In this document: positions 29,804 through 41,028 of the stretch, piece after piece | Layout: the number at the start of each line of letters is the position of its first letter | Position numbering within the stretch: the first letter of the stretch is position 1 | Source of the DNA: Staphylococcus piscifermentans | Lineage (GTDB): Bacteria > Bacillota > Bacilli > Staphylococcales > Staphylococcaceae | Direction of reading: 5' to 3' | Length of the DNA stretch: 64,000 nucleotides | Assembly (NCBI RefSeq): GCF_900186985.1 | Contig: NZ_LT906447.1 | Span: 2,108,001 to 2,172,000, forward strand | Notes under the pieces: model-generated | Seen by the model: only the letters and a program-made list of their open reading frames with translations | Told to the model about the DNA's origin: nothing | Database searches by the model: none | Position numbers and translations under genes: made by a program

Positions 29804-30880
29804 TTATCGATGAATTCCATTCTGAGTCATGCCTTCAATTTGTTGAACAATTATTGCAATAATATCACTTGCACTCCGGCTCGTCGCAAGCTTCGGTGTC
29901 TGTCCGCTCCATAATGACATGAGTTTATCATTATGCTGAGCTGTAGAAGCCTTTCTGATGCCCGAAGTCAATTGATTTTGAATCGGATAACCTGGTACTT
30001 CTCCATTAAATTCAGACAAATAATTGATAAAATCGTTACGGATACCACGTGCCATTTTACCACTAAACGCATTGGTTAACACTGTCGAGGTGTCCGTACT
30101 GTTCAATATAGCTTGTTTATAAGCAATATCCGCACCGCTTTCTTGAGAGGTTAAGAAAGCTGTTCCCATCTGAACGCCTGAAGCACCTAAAACCAAACTC
30201 GCCAGTACTCCGCGACCTTCCATAATGCCGCCAGCTGCTATAACGGGGACAGATACCGCATCTGCTGTTTGAGGTATCAACGAGATACTTCCAATCATCG
30301 GATACTCGCCCTTTTCTTTAATGAACGAACCACGATGTCCTCCAGCTTCACTGCCTTGAACCACAATCATATCCATACCAGCTATTTCATTCGCTGCAGC
30401 CTCAGCTATAGAGGTTGCAGTACCCATCACTATAATATGATGCTCATGCATTTTACGAATCAGCTTTTCATCTGGTATGCCGAAGGTAAAACTGGCTACA
30501 GGTACTTCTTTTTCAATTAAAAGATCAATTTGTGCTTCTAATAATTGCGTTTGAGATAAATTAATAACAGGCTCCTCTAAATTCAGTGCACGTCGATAAG
30601 GGCTCAACCAAGCATTCATTAAATCCACTTGTGCTGGGAGCATTCTTTGTTGATTAGGTACAAAAAGATTGACTGCAAAAGGTTGCGAAGTCAATTCTTT
30701 CACCGCATCGATTTCTGCAGCAAGTCGCTCTAAACTGAAATAACCTGCTCCAATCGTTCCTAAACCGCCACTTTCACTGACATGCGCGACCAATTCAGGC
30801 GTCGTATTTCCCGCCATTCCCGCTTGAATAATGGGATATCTAATACCTAACTGTTCACTGACTTTAGTATCTGACCACAT
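29804..30880 (-). CDS. Nitronate monooxygenase/2-nitropropane dioxygenase family
   Basis: 358-residue FMN-dependent TIM-barrel protein. RYPIIQAGMAG (14-24) forms the first FMN-binding strand; VQGSEAGGHRG (about 174-184) carries the catalytic His; PVIAAGGIMEGRGVLASLVLG and GVQMGTAFL complete the phosphate-binding region. Such enzymes oxidise alkyl nitronates or propionate-3-nitronate; some homologues act in fatty-acid-related reactions (FabK), so the natural substrate is uncertain. RBS AGGAGAG. It lies between the YunF-like and CNNM genes with its own terminator. Confidence 0.85.
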   Translation of the reverse strand: MWSDTKVSEQLGIRYPIIQAGMAGNTTPELVAHVSESGGLGTIGAGYFSLERLAAEIDAVKELTSQPFAVNLFVPNQQRMLPAQVDLMNAWLSPYRRALNLEEPVINLSQTQLLEAQIDLLIEKEVPVASFTFGIPDEKLIRKMHEHHIIVMGTATSIAEAAANEIAGMDMIVVQGSEAGGHRGSFIKEKGEYPMIGSISLIPQTADAVSVPVIAAGGIMEGRGVLASLVLGASGVQMGTAFLTSQESGADIAYKQAILNSTDTSTVLTNAFSGKMARGIRNDFINYLSEFNGEVPGYPIQNQLTSGIRKASTAQHNDKLMSLWSGQTPKLATSRSASDIIAIIVQQIEGMTQNGIHR

Positions 30881-30909
30881 TTTTTTATCTCTCCTATATC
30901 AAAGTCATT

Positions 30910-31944
30910 TTAACGTTTACTTTTAATTTGTTTATTTTTATTTTTCAATCGTTGTTCCACCATATTTTGCTCGCGTTGATCCATTTCATCTTCAATATCT
31001 AAACCTAGCAATTGTTCAATCAAATCTTCCATTGTAATAATGGCGTCTGTACCGCCATACTCATCTAAAACAATGGCGATATGTTTACGCGAAGCAATCA
31101 TCTTGCGCATCACCCACTCCGCCTTGTTATGCTCATTCACAAATAAAGGTTCTGAGATAAAGTCACGCAACGATTTGTCATGATGACGACTCCAAATAAG
31201 TAAATATTTCGAATGAAAGACACCTATAACATCATCAATGTCCTCATCATAAACCGGATAACGCGTATAAGGATGCGACATAATAATTTCATATACTTCA
31301 TCGTAAGGCGTATCAATAGAAAATGCCGTTACATTCACACGTGGTGTCGTATCCACATCATTGACTTTCAATTGGTCAAACTCCATTACACTTTGCAAAC
31401 GATTGCGCTCATTTTCATTGAAAGCTCCCTGAGTTCCCGCAATCGCAACCATTGTGCGGACCTCTTCTTTAGACATCTTTTGAGCTTGGAAGCGGTCATT
31501 TGCTAACATCTTATTGATCAAGCCAGTTAACGCATTCAACACCTTAGTAATCGGCGATAATATTACTACAAACAAATGGATTACCGGATAAACCAGTCGT
31601 GAAATTGCATCAGGATAAGTGGCTGCGACCGATTTCGGAATCACTTCAGACACAATAATAACTACTACCGTGATAATTGCGGAGGCTACCCCGACATTCC
31701 AACCATGATTCACAGCATAAATCGTTACCAACGTAGGCAAGACAATATTCGCACTATTATTCGCAATCAATATCGTTGTGATAAACTCGCGCGGTTTATC
31801 CAAGAGCTTCACTAACTTCTTCGCTCTCGGATCCCCATTCCTGCTTTCCGTCTTCAGCTTCACCTTATTCGCTGCAGTTAATGCCGTTTCACTTCCAGAA
31901 AAGAAGAACGACACAAATATCAATACTATAATTGCAATCATCAT
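30910..31944 (-). CDS. CNNM/CBS-pair membrane protein (HlyC/CorC relative)
   Basis: 344-residue protein with an N-terminal DUF21/CNNM transmembrane domain (four hydrophobic segments, including FVSFFFSGSETALTAAN and ISEVIPKSVAATYPD) followed by two CBS motifs (VNVTAFSIDTPYDEVYEIIM and the GVFHSKYLLIWS/YGGTDAIITMEDLIEQLLG block). Relatives take part in Mg2+/cation efflux. It is about 100 residues shorter than full MpfA/YhdP-type proteins because the C-terminal CorC_HlyC domain is absent; the S. aureus orthologue I recall is similarly short. The start is taken at ATG 31944 after AAGGAG; ATG 31941 and a GTG at 31956 are alternatives. Confidence 0.82.
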   Translation of the reverse strand: MMIAIIVLIFVSFFFSGSETALTAANKVKLKTESRNGDPRAKKLVKLLDKPREFITTILIANNSANIVLPTLVTIYAVNHGWNVGVASAIITVVVIIVSEVIPKSVAATYPDAISRLVYPVIHLFVVILSPITKVLNALTGLINKMLANDRFQAQKMSKEEVRTMVAIAGTQGAFNENERNRLQSVMEFDQLKVNDVDTTPRVNVTAFSIDTPYDEVYEIIMSHPYTRYPVYDEDIDDVIGVFHSKYLLIWSRHHDKSLRDFISEPLFVNEHNKAEWVMRKMIASRKHIAIVLDEYGGTDAIITMEDLIEQLLGLDIEDEMDQREQNMVEQRLKNKNKQIKSKR

Positions 31945-32130
31945 GATGGCAGACACTCCTTCTAAACAGATGCACTGTATTTAAAATATAAATTCTCCTA
32001 AGCACAGCTCCGTAAACCGTACAGAAATACACAGAATTAAATATTAATTATTATTGTACATTACTTTTTATTTTTGAAAAGAAAAACTTGAAGAGTTGAA
32101 ATGCTATGAAAACACCTCCAATGCACAAAA

Positions 32131-32170
32131 AAGCTCGGAAATTCAAGATACACACTGAATTTTCGAGCGT
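32131..32170 (-). terminator. Terminator of the small membrane protein gene
   Basis: GCTCGGAAATTCA / TGAATTTTCGAGC stem with a 10-base loop and a T-run on the minus strand. Confidence 0.75.
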
Positions 32171-32386
32171 TTAAAAGAAATATGTCAGATAATACACAAA
32201 ATGTATTATCATAAAAATAACTGCAGCGACAATGGAAGCAGTTAAATACCGATTGCCATTAACTTCATCATACTTTTTCAATTTCACACTGCAAATGATA
32301 CTGCCAATTGCAAACAATGGACTGACTAACGTTAAAACAATAAAGATAATGGTCAATACTTTCAATAAAGTTTCATTATTTTTCAT
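32171..32386 (-). CDS. Small two-helix membrane protein, unknown function
   Basis: 71-residue hydrophobic protein with two predicted membrane helices (about residues 10-32 and 46-68) separated by a short Lys/Asp-rich loop (KLKKYDEVNGNR). I do not recognise the family beyond a general resemblance to small DUF4190/DUF4064-like membrane proteins. The start is the ATG at 32386, preceded by GAGGG 8 bases upstream; the 15-base-longer frame starts inside that RBS. It has its own terminator and lies between the CNNM gene and the AAA+ locus, at the edge of a variable stretch. Confidence 0.6.
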   Translation of the reverse strand: MKNNETLLKVLTIIFIVLTLVSPLFAIGSIICSVKLKKYDEVNGNRYLTASIVAAVIFMIIHFVYYLTYFF

Positions 32387-32486
32387 AGTTAAATCCCTCA
32401 TTCGTCCAAGGTTATATTCATAAACTTATTATATATATACCACAAGCAGTGCATTTTTTAAAATAGAAACCAGAGGGAGCAGAGAG

Positions 32487-32585
32487 ATGAGACAAGATAA
32501 TGTACTACTCCGGCAACGTCTTTCTATTAAAAACTATGAAGATATCGGGTATGAAGATTACGGGATTTTCTATACACTTCTCTGA
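32487..32585 (+). CDS. Possible 32-codon small gene
   Basis: A 32-residue frame (begins MRQDNVLLRQRLSIKNYEDI) with an RBS-like AGAGGGAG 6-8 bases upstream and a perfect 8-bp hairpin 5 bases after its stop. The composition is polar with several Tyr/Asp and no hydrophobic helix. I do not recognise it. It may be a real small protein or the remnant of a longer gene. Confidence 0.35.
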   Translation: MRQDNVLLRQRLSIKNYEDIGYEDYGIFYTLL

Positions 32586-32590
32586 ATCTT

Positions 32591-32624
32591 GTGTCTAGAT
32601 TACACCCTTTCTAGACACTTTCTC
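32591..32624 (+). terminator. Hairpin after the 32-codon frame
   Basis: GTGTCTAG (32591-32598) and CTAGACAC (32611-32618) pair perfectly, followed by TTTCTC, a weak terminator on the plus strand. Confidence 0.45.
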
Positions 32625-32630
32625 AAAATT

Positions 32631-32666
32631 AAAGGGGCCGAAACTCCAAAATGTTCGGCCCCAATA
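32631..32666 (-). terminator. Terminator of the AAA+ gene
   Basis: GGGGCCGAA / TTCGGCCCC stem with an 11-base loop, followed by CTTTAATTTT on the minus strand, 15 bases beyond the AAA+ stop codon. Confidence 0.75.
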
Positions 32667-32678
32667 CTGTTTAAATGT

Positions 32679-35309
32679 TTATTCATTTAATGTATTCAAA
32701 ATTGTTTCATTTTCTATATGTGTAATATCAGAAATGTCATCTACATGCTCAACAATATACGTTTTGTGATTTGCCAACAGTTTTTGAACGGTGTTACGTG
32801 CCCATCTGCCATTTGCTTTTTGATCTGTACTAAGATTGGCATACTTAGTGCTGACGGCTTGCAGTAGAAATGCTTCATCAAATGACCAATCTTTATTTAG
32901 ACTGCGTAAAACTATTTCGGCCACCTCAGCTGGTGTAAAAGCTGGAAATTCTATAGTGAACGGAATACGCGATTTGAGGCCCTCATTCTCATCTAGGAAT
33001 CTTTCCATATCCTTTGTATAGCCGGCAAAGATAGCAATAAATTTATCTCTGTAATTTTCTAATGAAGTAATTAAGGTTTCTACCGCTAAATGTCCGAAAT
33101 CATTTTCACTTCCAGAAGCCAGTTGATAAGCTTCATCTACGAATAACACGCCACCCATAGCTTGGCCGACAGCTTTAGCAGTATTCCTTTCAGTGTGCCC
33201 AATGTAAGCGCCGACTAAGTTTTGTCTATCTACCTCAACTACTTTGTCTTCTGCTAGAATATCTAAATTGTAAAAAATCTTAGCGATTAAACGTGCGATA
33301 GTTGTTTTGCCTGTACCAGGAGGGCCTGTGAAAACCATATGATACGTCGGTTTATCTAAGACCATTCCTTTTTCTTCAAATAATTTATTCGCTTTGACTT
33401 CATTGATCAATTTCTTCACAAATGTTTTAACATTATCTAAGCCAACAAGTTGATTAAGTTGGTTCAATAAATCATCTAAACTTTCTGTTTGTGTATCATT
33501 AGCAGACATTTGTAAAATATCTTCATCCGTAATACATTTCAGTGCTTCAGGATTAACCTCCGCAGTTTGAGCTAATCTCGAATTTTGATTCATGATTAAT
33601 TTTTCATTGAAGTTACGCACCCAACGTGCATTACTATTATCATTGGATTGTCGCAAGGCTTTCAATAATTGTTTTCGATATAATTCTTGGTTATATTCAA
33701 GACCTTGGTGATTTAAAATAGATTCTCCGATTTCTGCCATTTCGTTCTCATCATAATCTTCAAAGAAGAATTTATGCTGTACACGAGACTGCAAACCTGG
33801 GTTCATGTTAAAGAAATTATACATTTCGTCTGTATAACCCGCAAAGATAATCATAATTTCATCGCGATAATCTTCCATGAATTTAAGAATGGTATCTAAC
33901 GCTTCCTGTCCCGGATTATTCGAACTATCATTATAAAGTGAATATGCTTCATCTATAAAGAGAATGCCGCCCTTTGCTTTTTCTAATATTTCTTGTGTTT
34001 GTTCAGCTGTTCTTCCGACATAAGAACTCACCAATTGATTTCTAGAAACTTCTATAAAGTTGTCTGATTTTATGACACCGTTATAATACAGCACCTTACC
34101 AAGCAATCTTGCTACAGTTGTTTTACCAGTACCTGGGTTACCTAAAAATACTGAATGCAGTGAAATGTTATCATAATGCAAGCCATTCTCTTTCTTCATT
34201 TTATTGATTTTCACATTATCAATAAACATCTTCACTGTTTTTTTAACTGATTCCAAGCCGATTAAAGCGTTCAAGTCATCAAGAGATTTTTCAGCTAACT
34301 GCGGATATTTCAACTCATTCACAACCGGCATTGTTTCGGTAACTTTTTCAGTATTCTCGATAATTGAATCATCAATACCAATTATCGAATCATCTACATC
34401 ATCTCCGAAAAAGTTGGGATCTAATTCAGTTTCAGAATCAAAAGGAATATCTCCAAATGGTGATTTTTCCAGTTGCTGTACGCTTTCCTTTTTATCTTCA
34501 CTATTCTTTCTAATATAATTAAGTTCTACATTATCGTTAATTTCTATATCGTTGTTGATATATGTATCGCCCTTCACATAAATTTCCACATCGTTATTTG
34601 CAAAAATACGTGTTATATATGCATGCCTCGTATTATCAAGATCGATGGTTTGTTTGGTTTTCCCTAAAAAATAGAGATTCTTAATTGTAAGAAACACGCC
34701 CTCACCTACAATTAAAGGAATACCATCTTCATCATTTTCAAGATATATATTTTCGACATCCAACAATGCATCGTAGTCAATTACCAATCTATTGGTAATT
34801 TTTGTGTCAGTCAGCTCAACATGTGATTCTCCTTCAATATAGAATTTATTTATTAAGCAACGCTCTATTTTCGCTTTAGATTTATCAGCTATAGTAATTT
34901 GCGTTGAACTTTCATCTCCTACTAATGTTACGCTGTGAAAGTCCACATTAGAATTTTCACAGTATACAGGATTATATTCTTCTGAGTCACTTTTTATGAT
35001 GACATTTCTAAAAATAACATTACTTTGGTTCTTTAGATATAATTGTCCTTTTTTGCCTAAATCAATTGTCATATTTTCAAATAATACTTGTCCTTCTATC
35101 GTAAAAGGACATTTAAGTACCGTATCTTCAGGTTTGCTATTACTTCTAAACGTCATTTCCACTCCTGAAGGTATAGTTAATCCATCTTCTATCAAATACG
35201 GCTTATCAGAAGGTGTAAAAACAATAATATCGCCGCTCACTGCTTTATTTACAAGTTCATGAGATTTTGTTTTACCAAAACCATGTCCGACTGTAATTGG
35301 TCTTTTCAT
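32679..35309 (-). CDS. Beta-helix / tandem AAA+ (CbbX/SpoVK-type) ATPase
   Basis: 876-residue protein. Residues about 15-270 show a repetitive hydrophobic/Asn pattern (NVIFRNVIIKS, NVDFHSVTLVG, KIERCLINKFYIEG, LDVENIYLEN) typical of a right-handed parallel beta-helix. About 275-335 is an acidic linker containing a DDSIIGIDDSIIEN repeat. Two AAA+ modules follow. The first has Walker A GNPGTGKT (390-397), Walker B GGILFIDEAY (447-456) and GLQSR (505-509). The second has GPPGTGKT (662-669), GGVLFVDEAY (719-728) and GLKSR (777-781). Both look catalytically complete and are of the CbbX/SpoVK/EccA class, which remodel partner proteins. The ATG at 35309 has RBS AGGAGTG. It lies 10 bases downstream of the zinc-ribbon gene, so the two form an operon. 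No role can be assigned. Confidence 0.85.
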   Translation of the reverse strand: MKRPITVGHGFGKTKSHELVNKAVSGDIIVFTPSDKPYLIEDGLTIPSGVEMTFRSNSKPEDTVLKCPFTIEGQVLFENMTIDLGKKGQLYLKNQSNVIFRNVIIKSDSEEYNPVYCENSNVDFHSVTLVGDESSTQITIADKSKAKIERCLINKFYIEGESHVELTDTKITNRLVIDYDALLDVENIYLENDEDGIPLIVGEGVFLTIKNLYFLGKTKQTIDLDNTRHAYITRIFANNDVEIYVKGDTYINNDIEINDNVELNYIRKNSEDKKESVQQLEKSPFGDIPFDSETELDPNFFGDDVDDSIIGIDDSIIENTEKVTETMPVVNELKYPQLAEKSLDDLNALIGLESVKKTVKMFIDNVKINKMKKENGLHYDNISLHSVFLGNPGTGKTTVARLLGKVLYYNGVIKSDNFIEVSRNQLVSSYVGRTAEQTQEILEKAKGGILFIDEAYSLYNDSSNNPGQEALDTILKFMEDYRDEIMIIFAGYTDEMYNFFNMNPGLQSRVQHKFFFEDYDENEMAEIGESILNHQGLEYNQELYRKQLLKALRQSNDNSNARWVRNFNEKLIMNQNSRLAQTAEVNPEALKCITDEDILQMSANDTQTESLDDLLNQLNQLVGLDNVKTFVKKLINEVKANKLFEEKGMVLDKPTYHMVFTGPPGTGKTTIARLIAKIFYNLDILAEDKVVEVDRQNLVGAYIGHTERNTAKAVGQAMGGVLFVDEAYQLASGSENDFGHLAVETLITSLENYRDKFIAIFAGYTKDMERFLDENEGLKSRIPFTIEFPAFTPAEVAEIVLRSLNKDWSFDEAFLLQAVSTKYANLSTDQKANGRWARNTVQKLLANHKTYIVEHVDDISDITHIENETILNTLNE

Positions 35310-35319
35310 TTTTTCACTC

Positions 35320-35970
35320 CTACAATCCCATCTTTTTACCAAGATGATTCATATATATAGCGCCTAATGGACCAACAATCCAAGAAAACGACCATATAAA
35401 CATTTTATAGATAAACTTGATAACTAAAATAATCACTACTAAAATCCCAGGCGTTTCTGCATTGGTGATTAACGCGTTACCTATATAATTGATTCCTAAC
35501 ATTTTAGTGCCTTCTTGTAAGATAGATTCTGTTATCGGATAAAGGATAAAGTTGAGGATAATAAATAAATACTGTAACCCTCCAAATGAACTTGCCAAAT
35601 AGCTTAATAATGCAAAGATAAAAGAAATAATATAATATTTAATCCAAAAATCTTGAGGTTGCAGTTTTAAAATGCGCGAGACTATGCCTTTTGCATTGCT
35701 TGTTAAATTTGTCTTTGCTTTCTCTCTTTCAGCGTTTGCTCCAAATTCCGTCTTTTCAGTATTAGATGCTGATTTTTCACTTTGCTGCTTAGTTTCGTCA
35801 GCACTTGTGGATGACTCTGCGCCAAAAGTAGGTGTTTCTTGCGCTCCGAATGATGGCGTTGACTGCGCACCAAATTGCGGTTCTTGGTTTGTAGATTCTA
35901 TAGGACTGCCGCAGTTGGGACAAAATTTTGATCCGTCTTCAACAACAGTACCGCATTTCGAACATTTCAT
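35320..35970 (-). CDS. Zinc-ribbon membrane protein with FGA repeats
   Basis: 216-residue protein. The N-terminus is a zinc ribbon (C3, C6, C17, C20: CSKCG and CPNCG). A disordered Gln/Ser/Thr-rich linker follows with FGA repeated at residues 33, 41, 49 and 76. The C-terminal half has about three hydrophobic segments (about 112-128, 131-148, 174-198). It should be anchored in the membrane with the ribbon in the cytosol. I do not recognise an assigned family. It is encoded directly upstream of the beta-helix AAA+ gene, so it may recruit that ATPase to the membrane. RBS AGGGAGGC. Confidence 0.75.
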   Translation of the reverse strand: MKCSKCGTVVEDGSKFCPNCGSPIESTNQEPQFGAQSTPSFGAQETPTFGAESSTSADETKQQSEKSASNTEKTEFGANAEREKAKTNLTSNAKGIVSRILKLQPQDFWIKYYIISFIFALLSYLASSFGGLQYLFIILNFILYPITESILQEGTKMLGINYIGNALITNAETPGILVVIILVIKFIYKMFIWSFSWIVGPLGAIYMNHLGKKMGL

Positions 35971-36024
35971 ATTGCCTGCCTCCCTATATATTTTAACTAT
36001 ATTCTACAATATGGCACGACAAAA

Positions 36025-36075
36025 TAGTAGACTATAAAATAATTAAATTTAATTGAACTGGACTATTTTATAGTC
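36025..36075 (-). promoter_or_regulatory. Palindrome cluster upstream of the zinc-ribbon/AAA+ operon
   Basis: Two dyads, ATAGTAGACTAT (36025-36036) and ACTATTTTATAGT (36062-36074), also form one large inverted repeat: GACTATAAAATA (36030-36041) with TATTTTATAGTC (36064-36075). They lie 60-105 bases upstream of the zinc-ribbon start codon, where an operator would be expected. No T-run follows, which argues against a terminator. Confidence 0.55.
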
Positions 36076-36098
36076 ATGTTCACTTATTCTCAAACATA

Positions 36099-36138
36099 AA
36101 AAAGCAACGCCTATACTCGAAAGTACAAGCGTTGCCTA
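36099..36138 (-). terminator. Terminator of the suf operon
   Basis: AAGCAACGC / GCGTTGCC stem with an AT-rich loop and T-run on the minus strand, about 45 bases after the sufB stop. Confidence 0.7.
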
Positions 36139-36178
36139 TAGCCATTAAAATCTATTCAACTTTCATACCAATAAGAAA

Positions 36179-37576
36179 TTAGCCGATAGAACCTTCCATT
36201 TCGAATTTAATCAAGCGGTTCATTTCTACTGCATATTCCATTGGTAATTCTTTAGTAAATGGTTCGATGAAGCCCATTACGATCATTTCAGTAGCTTCTT
36301 CTTCTGAAATACCACGACTCATCAAGTAGAAGAGTTGTTCTTCTGATACTTTAGATACTTTAGCTTCGTGTTCTAATGAAATGTCATCATTCATGATTTC
36401 ATTATAAGGAATAGTATCTGAAGTTGATTTGTTATCTAAGATTAACGTATCACATTCGATGTTCGCACGTGCGCCTTTGGCTTTGCGACCGAATTTAACA
36501 ATACCGCGATAAACAACTTTACCGCCATCTTTAGAAATTGATTTAGAAACGATAGTAGAAGATGTGTTAGGTGCTAGGTGAATCATTTTAGCGCCAGCAT
36601 CTTGTACTTGACCTTTACCTGCTAGTGCAATTGAAAGTGTGCTACCTTTAGCACCTTCACCTGCTAATACACAGTTAGGGTATTTCATTGTCAATTTAGA
36701 ACCTAAGTTACCGTCAACCCATTCCATATTACCGTTCTCATGAACCATTGTACGTTTAGTAACCAAGTTATAAACGTTATTAGCCCAGTTTTGAATTGTA
36801 GTATAACGCACATGAGCATCTTTGTGTACGAAGATTTCAACTACAGCTGAGTGTAGAGAGTTTGTTGTATAAACAGGAGCTGTACAACCTTCAACATAGT
36901 TTACAGACGCTCCTTCATCAGCAATAATCAACGTACGCTCGAATTGTCCCATATTTTCTGAGTTAATACGGAAGTAAGCTTGTAATGGTGTATCTAATTT
37001 AACGTTTTTCGGTACATAGATGAATGAACCACCTGACCAAACTGCTGAGTTCAATGCAGCGAATTTGTTATCGCTTGCAGGAATAACTGATGCGAAATAT
37101 TCTTTGAATAAATCTTCATGTTCTCTCAATGCAGAGTCAGTGTCTTTAAAGATTACACCTTTTTCTTCTAATTCTTGTTCCATATTTTGATAAACGACTT
37201 CAGATTCATATTGCGCAGAAACACCAGCAAGGTATTTTTGTTCTGCTTCAGGGATACCTAAACGGTCGAAAGTACGTTTGATTTCTTCAGGTACTTCATC
37301 CCAAGAACGTTCTGCATGTTCTGAAGGTTTAACATAATAAGTGATGTCGTCAAAGTTTAATTCTGACAAGTCGCCGCCCCATTGTGGCATCGGCATTTTA
37401 TAGAATAACTTCAAGGCTTTTAGACGGAAGTCTAACATCCATTGAGGTTCTTCTTTCATTTTAGAAATTTCAGTTACGATATTTTCTGTTAATCCGCGTT
37501 CTGATCTGAAAATGGAAACATCTTCGTCGTGGAAACCATATTTGTAATCCCCAACATCAGGTGCTTGTTTAGCCAT
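36179..37576 (-). CDS. sufB: Fe-S cluster assembly scaffold SufB
   Basis: 465-residue SufB, part of the SufBC2D scaffold that assembles Fe-S clusters in the cytosol. Conserved features: [20 protein letters not shown] (about 190-210), [20 protein letters not shown] (about 228-247), the C-terminal [11 protein letters not shown] with the scaffold Cys, and [20 protein letters not shown]. It is shorter than the E. coli form but the normal size for Firmicutes. The ATG at 37576 gives the usual [15 protein letters not shown] start, with AAAGGAGTGA upstream. Last gene of sufCDSUB, separated from sufU by about 215 non-coding bases. Confidence 0.96.
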   Translation of the reverse strand: MAKQAPDVGDYKYGFHDEDVSIFRSERGLTENIVTEISKMKEEPQWMLDFRLKALKLFYKMPMPQWGGDLSELNFDDITYYVKPSEHAERSWDEVPEEIKRTFDRLGIPEAEQKYLAGVSAQYESEVVYQNMEQELEEKGVIFKDTDSALREHEDLFKEYFASVIPASDNKFAALNSAVWSGGSFIYVPKNVKLDTPLQAYFRINSENMGQFERTLIIADEGASVNYVEGCTAPVYTTNSLHSAVVEIFVHKDAHVRYTTIQNWANNVYNLVTKRTMVHENGNMEWVDGNLGSKLTMKYPNCVLAGEGAKGSTLSIALAGKGQVQDAGAKMIHLAPNTSSTIVSKSISKDGGKVVYRGIVKFGRKAKGARANIECDTLILDNKSTSDTIPYNEIMNDDISLEHEAKVSKVSEEQLFYLMSRGISEEEATEMIVMGFIEPFTKELPMEYAVEMNRLIKFEMEGSIG

Positions 37577-37790
37577 TTCAATCACTCCTTTTATATAATC
37601 AACACGATATAATTCACACGTGACAATCTTTCAATTTAATAGAGCATCTTGTTGATTTACGATAAGTTGTCTTATCTGCTATCGTATTATCTGCTCTAAG
37701 ATAATACTCGGTGTTACTAGCTTATCATTTAACCGATTTATTCGAAACCTTATAAACCGGTTGTTTATATTTTACCCGTTATATACTGAC

Positions 37791-39552
<1,762 letters not shown>

Positions 39553-39654
39553 TCAATGAATTGCTTTCTGGGAAATCTTCGTGTTGAAGAAGAGTACAGA
39601 CAAGAAGGCTGAAACAACCCCTTTTCTCATTCTCTCCTGCCTAGCTTATCTCTC

Positions 39655-40962
39655 TTATTTTGCTACTTTTAATTCAATAACTTCTCTTAATTGACGTTTA
39701 ACATCTTCAATTGGTAATTCTCTTACTACTGGATCTAAGAATCCGTGAATAACTAAACGTTCCGCTTCGTGTTTAGAAATTCCGCGACTCATCAAGTAGT
39801 AAAGTTGTTCTTCATCGACACGGCCGATTGAAGCTGCGTGACCTGCTTCAACATCATCTTCATCAATTAATAGAATTGGGTTCGCATCACCGCGTGCTTT
39901 TTCAGAAAGCATTAAGACACGAGATTCTTGGTTCGCAACTGATTTAGAACCACCGTGTTTGATGTAACCAATACCATTAAAGATAATTGTTGCGCTGTCT
40001 TCAACCACACCATGTTTTAAAATGTAGCCGTCAGTTTCAACACCATATTGAACGATTTTAGAAGTCACGTTTGCTTTTTGGCTTCCTGTACCTACAGCTA
40101 CTGATTTCAATTCACTTGTAGAACGATCGCCAATCAAGTTTGTAGTATTATCAATAATTTGGTCGCCTTCATTCATTAAGCCGAGCGCCCAGTTGATTGA
40201 AGCATCTGCTTCAGTAATACCGCGACGAATAATATGACCAGTAAAGCCTTTATCTAAGTAATCAACTGCACCATAAGTAATAGTAGAATTTGCTCCTGCA
40301 ATTACTTCAGAGACAATGTTAAGTTGATTACCTTCACCGCTGACATCTGAAAGATAGTTTTCAACGTAAGTGACTTCTGCACTTTGTTCAGTAGCAATAA
40401 TCACGTGGTTGAAGAAACTAGCATTTTCATCGTCATGCAATACTACATATTGAATTGGATGTTCTACTACAACATTTTTAGGTACGTAAACAAATACGCC
40501 GCCATTGATTAATGCTGTGTGCAATGCAGTTAAACGGTGTTCGTCTACAGTTACTGCATCTTGCATCAAGTATTTTTGAACTAAGTCACCGTGGTTAATT
40601 AAGGCATCTGCTAAGCCTTCAATAATTACGCCGTCTTTTTGTGCTGATTCAGACACACGGGAAAAAGCTAATGTGTTGTTGTGTTGGATAATCAAGTTTT
40701 CTGATTTTTCCACATCAATTACTTTTTCAATTGAATCTGGTACATCTTTAATGTCTTTATATTTATCAGAAGTTGTTTCTAATTGTTTAAATGAGTCGAA
40801 ATCCCATTTATCGATTTTTGTTTTATCTGGTTTTGGCATTTCCAAAGTTTCAGTAAGTTTCAATGCTTCTTTACGTAAATCTGTCATCCAAGAAGGTTCA
40901 TTGTGGGCTTGTGAATATTCAACAAGTTCTGCTTCAGAAATGTTCAAAGTTTCAGTCGTCAT
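39655..40962 (-). CDS. sufD: Fe-S cluster assembly protein SufD
   Basis: 435-residue SufD, partner of SufB and SufC in the scaffold complex. It shares with SufB the right-handed beta-helix core, the FVYVPKNVVVEHPIQYVVL region (about 155-173) and the conserved C-terminal block EAGHAASIGRVDEEQLYYLM with its His. RBS AGGAGG. It sits between sufC (66 bases upstream) and sufS (165 bases downstream). Confidence 0.95.
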   Translation of the reverse strand: MTTETLNISEAELVEYSQAHNEPSWMTDLRKEALKLTETLEMPKPDKTKIDKWDFDSFKQLETTSDKYKDIKDVPDSIEKVIDVEKSENLIIQHNNTLAFSRVSESAQKDGVIIEGLADALINHGDLVQKYLMQDAVTVDEHRLTALHTALINGGVFVYVPKNVVVEHPIQYVVLHDDENASFFNHVIIATEQSAEVTYVENYLSDVSGEGNQLNIVSEVIAGANSTITYGAVDYLDKGFTGHIIRRGITEADASINWALGLMNEGDQIIDNTTNLIGDRSTSELKSVAVGTGSQKANVTSKIVQYGVETDGYILKHGVVEDSATIIFNGIGYIKHGGSKSVANQESRVLMLSEKARGDANPILLIDEDDVEAGHAASIGRVDEEQLYYLMSRGISKHEAERLVIHGFLDPVVRELPIEDVKRQLREVIELKVAK

Positions 40963-41028
40963 AACTTCATTTCCTCCTAACGATACTTATAACATTTAAT
41001 CTGTTGTCATTATCAATGTGCATAAAAC

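Noticed and set aside
36030-36075. The 12-bp inverted repeat as a transcription terminator
   Set aside because: The stem is entirely AT-rich, the loop is 22 bases and no T-run follows on either strand. An operator is more plausible.
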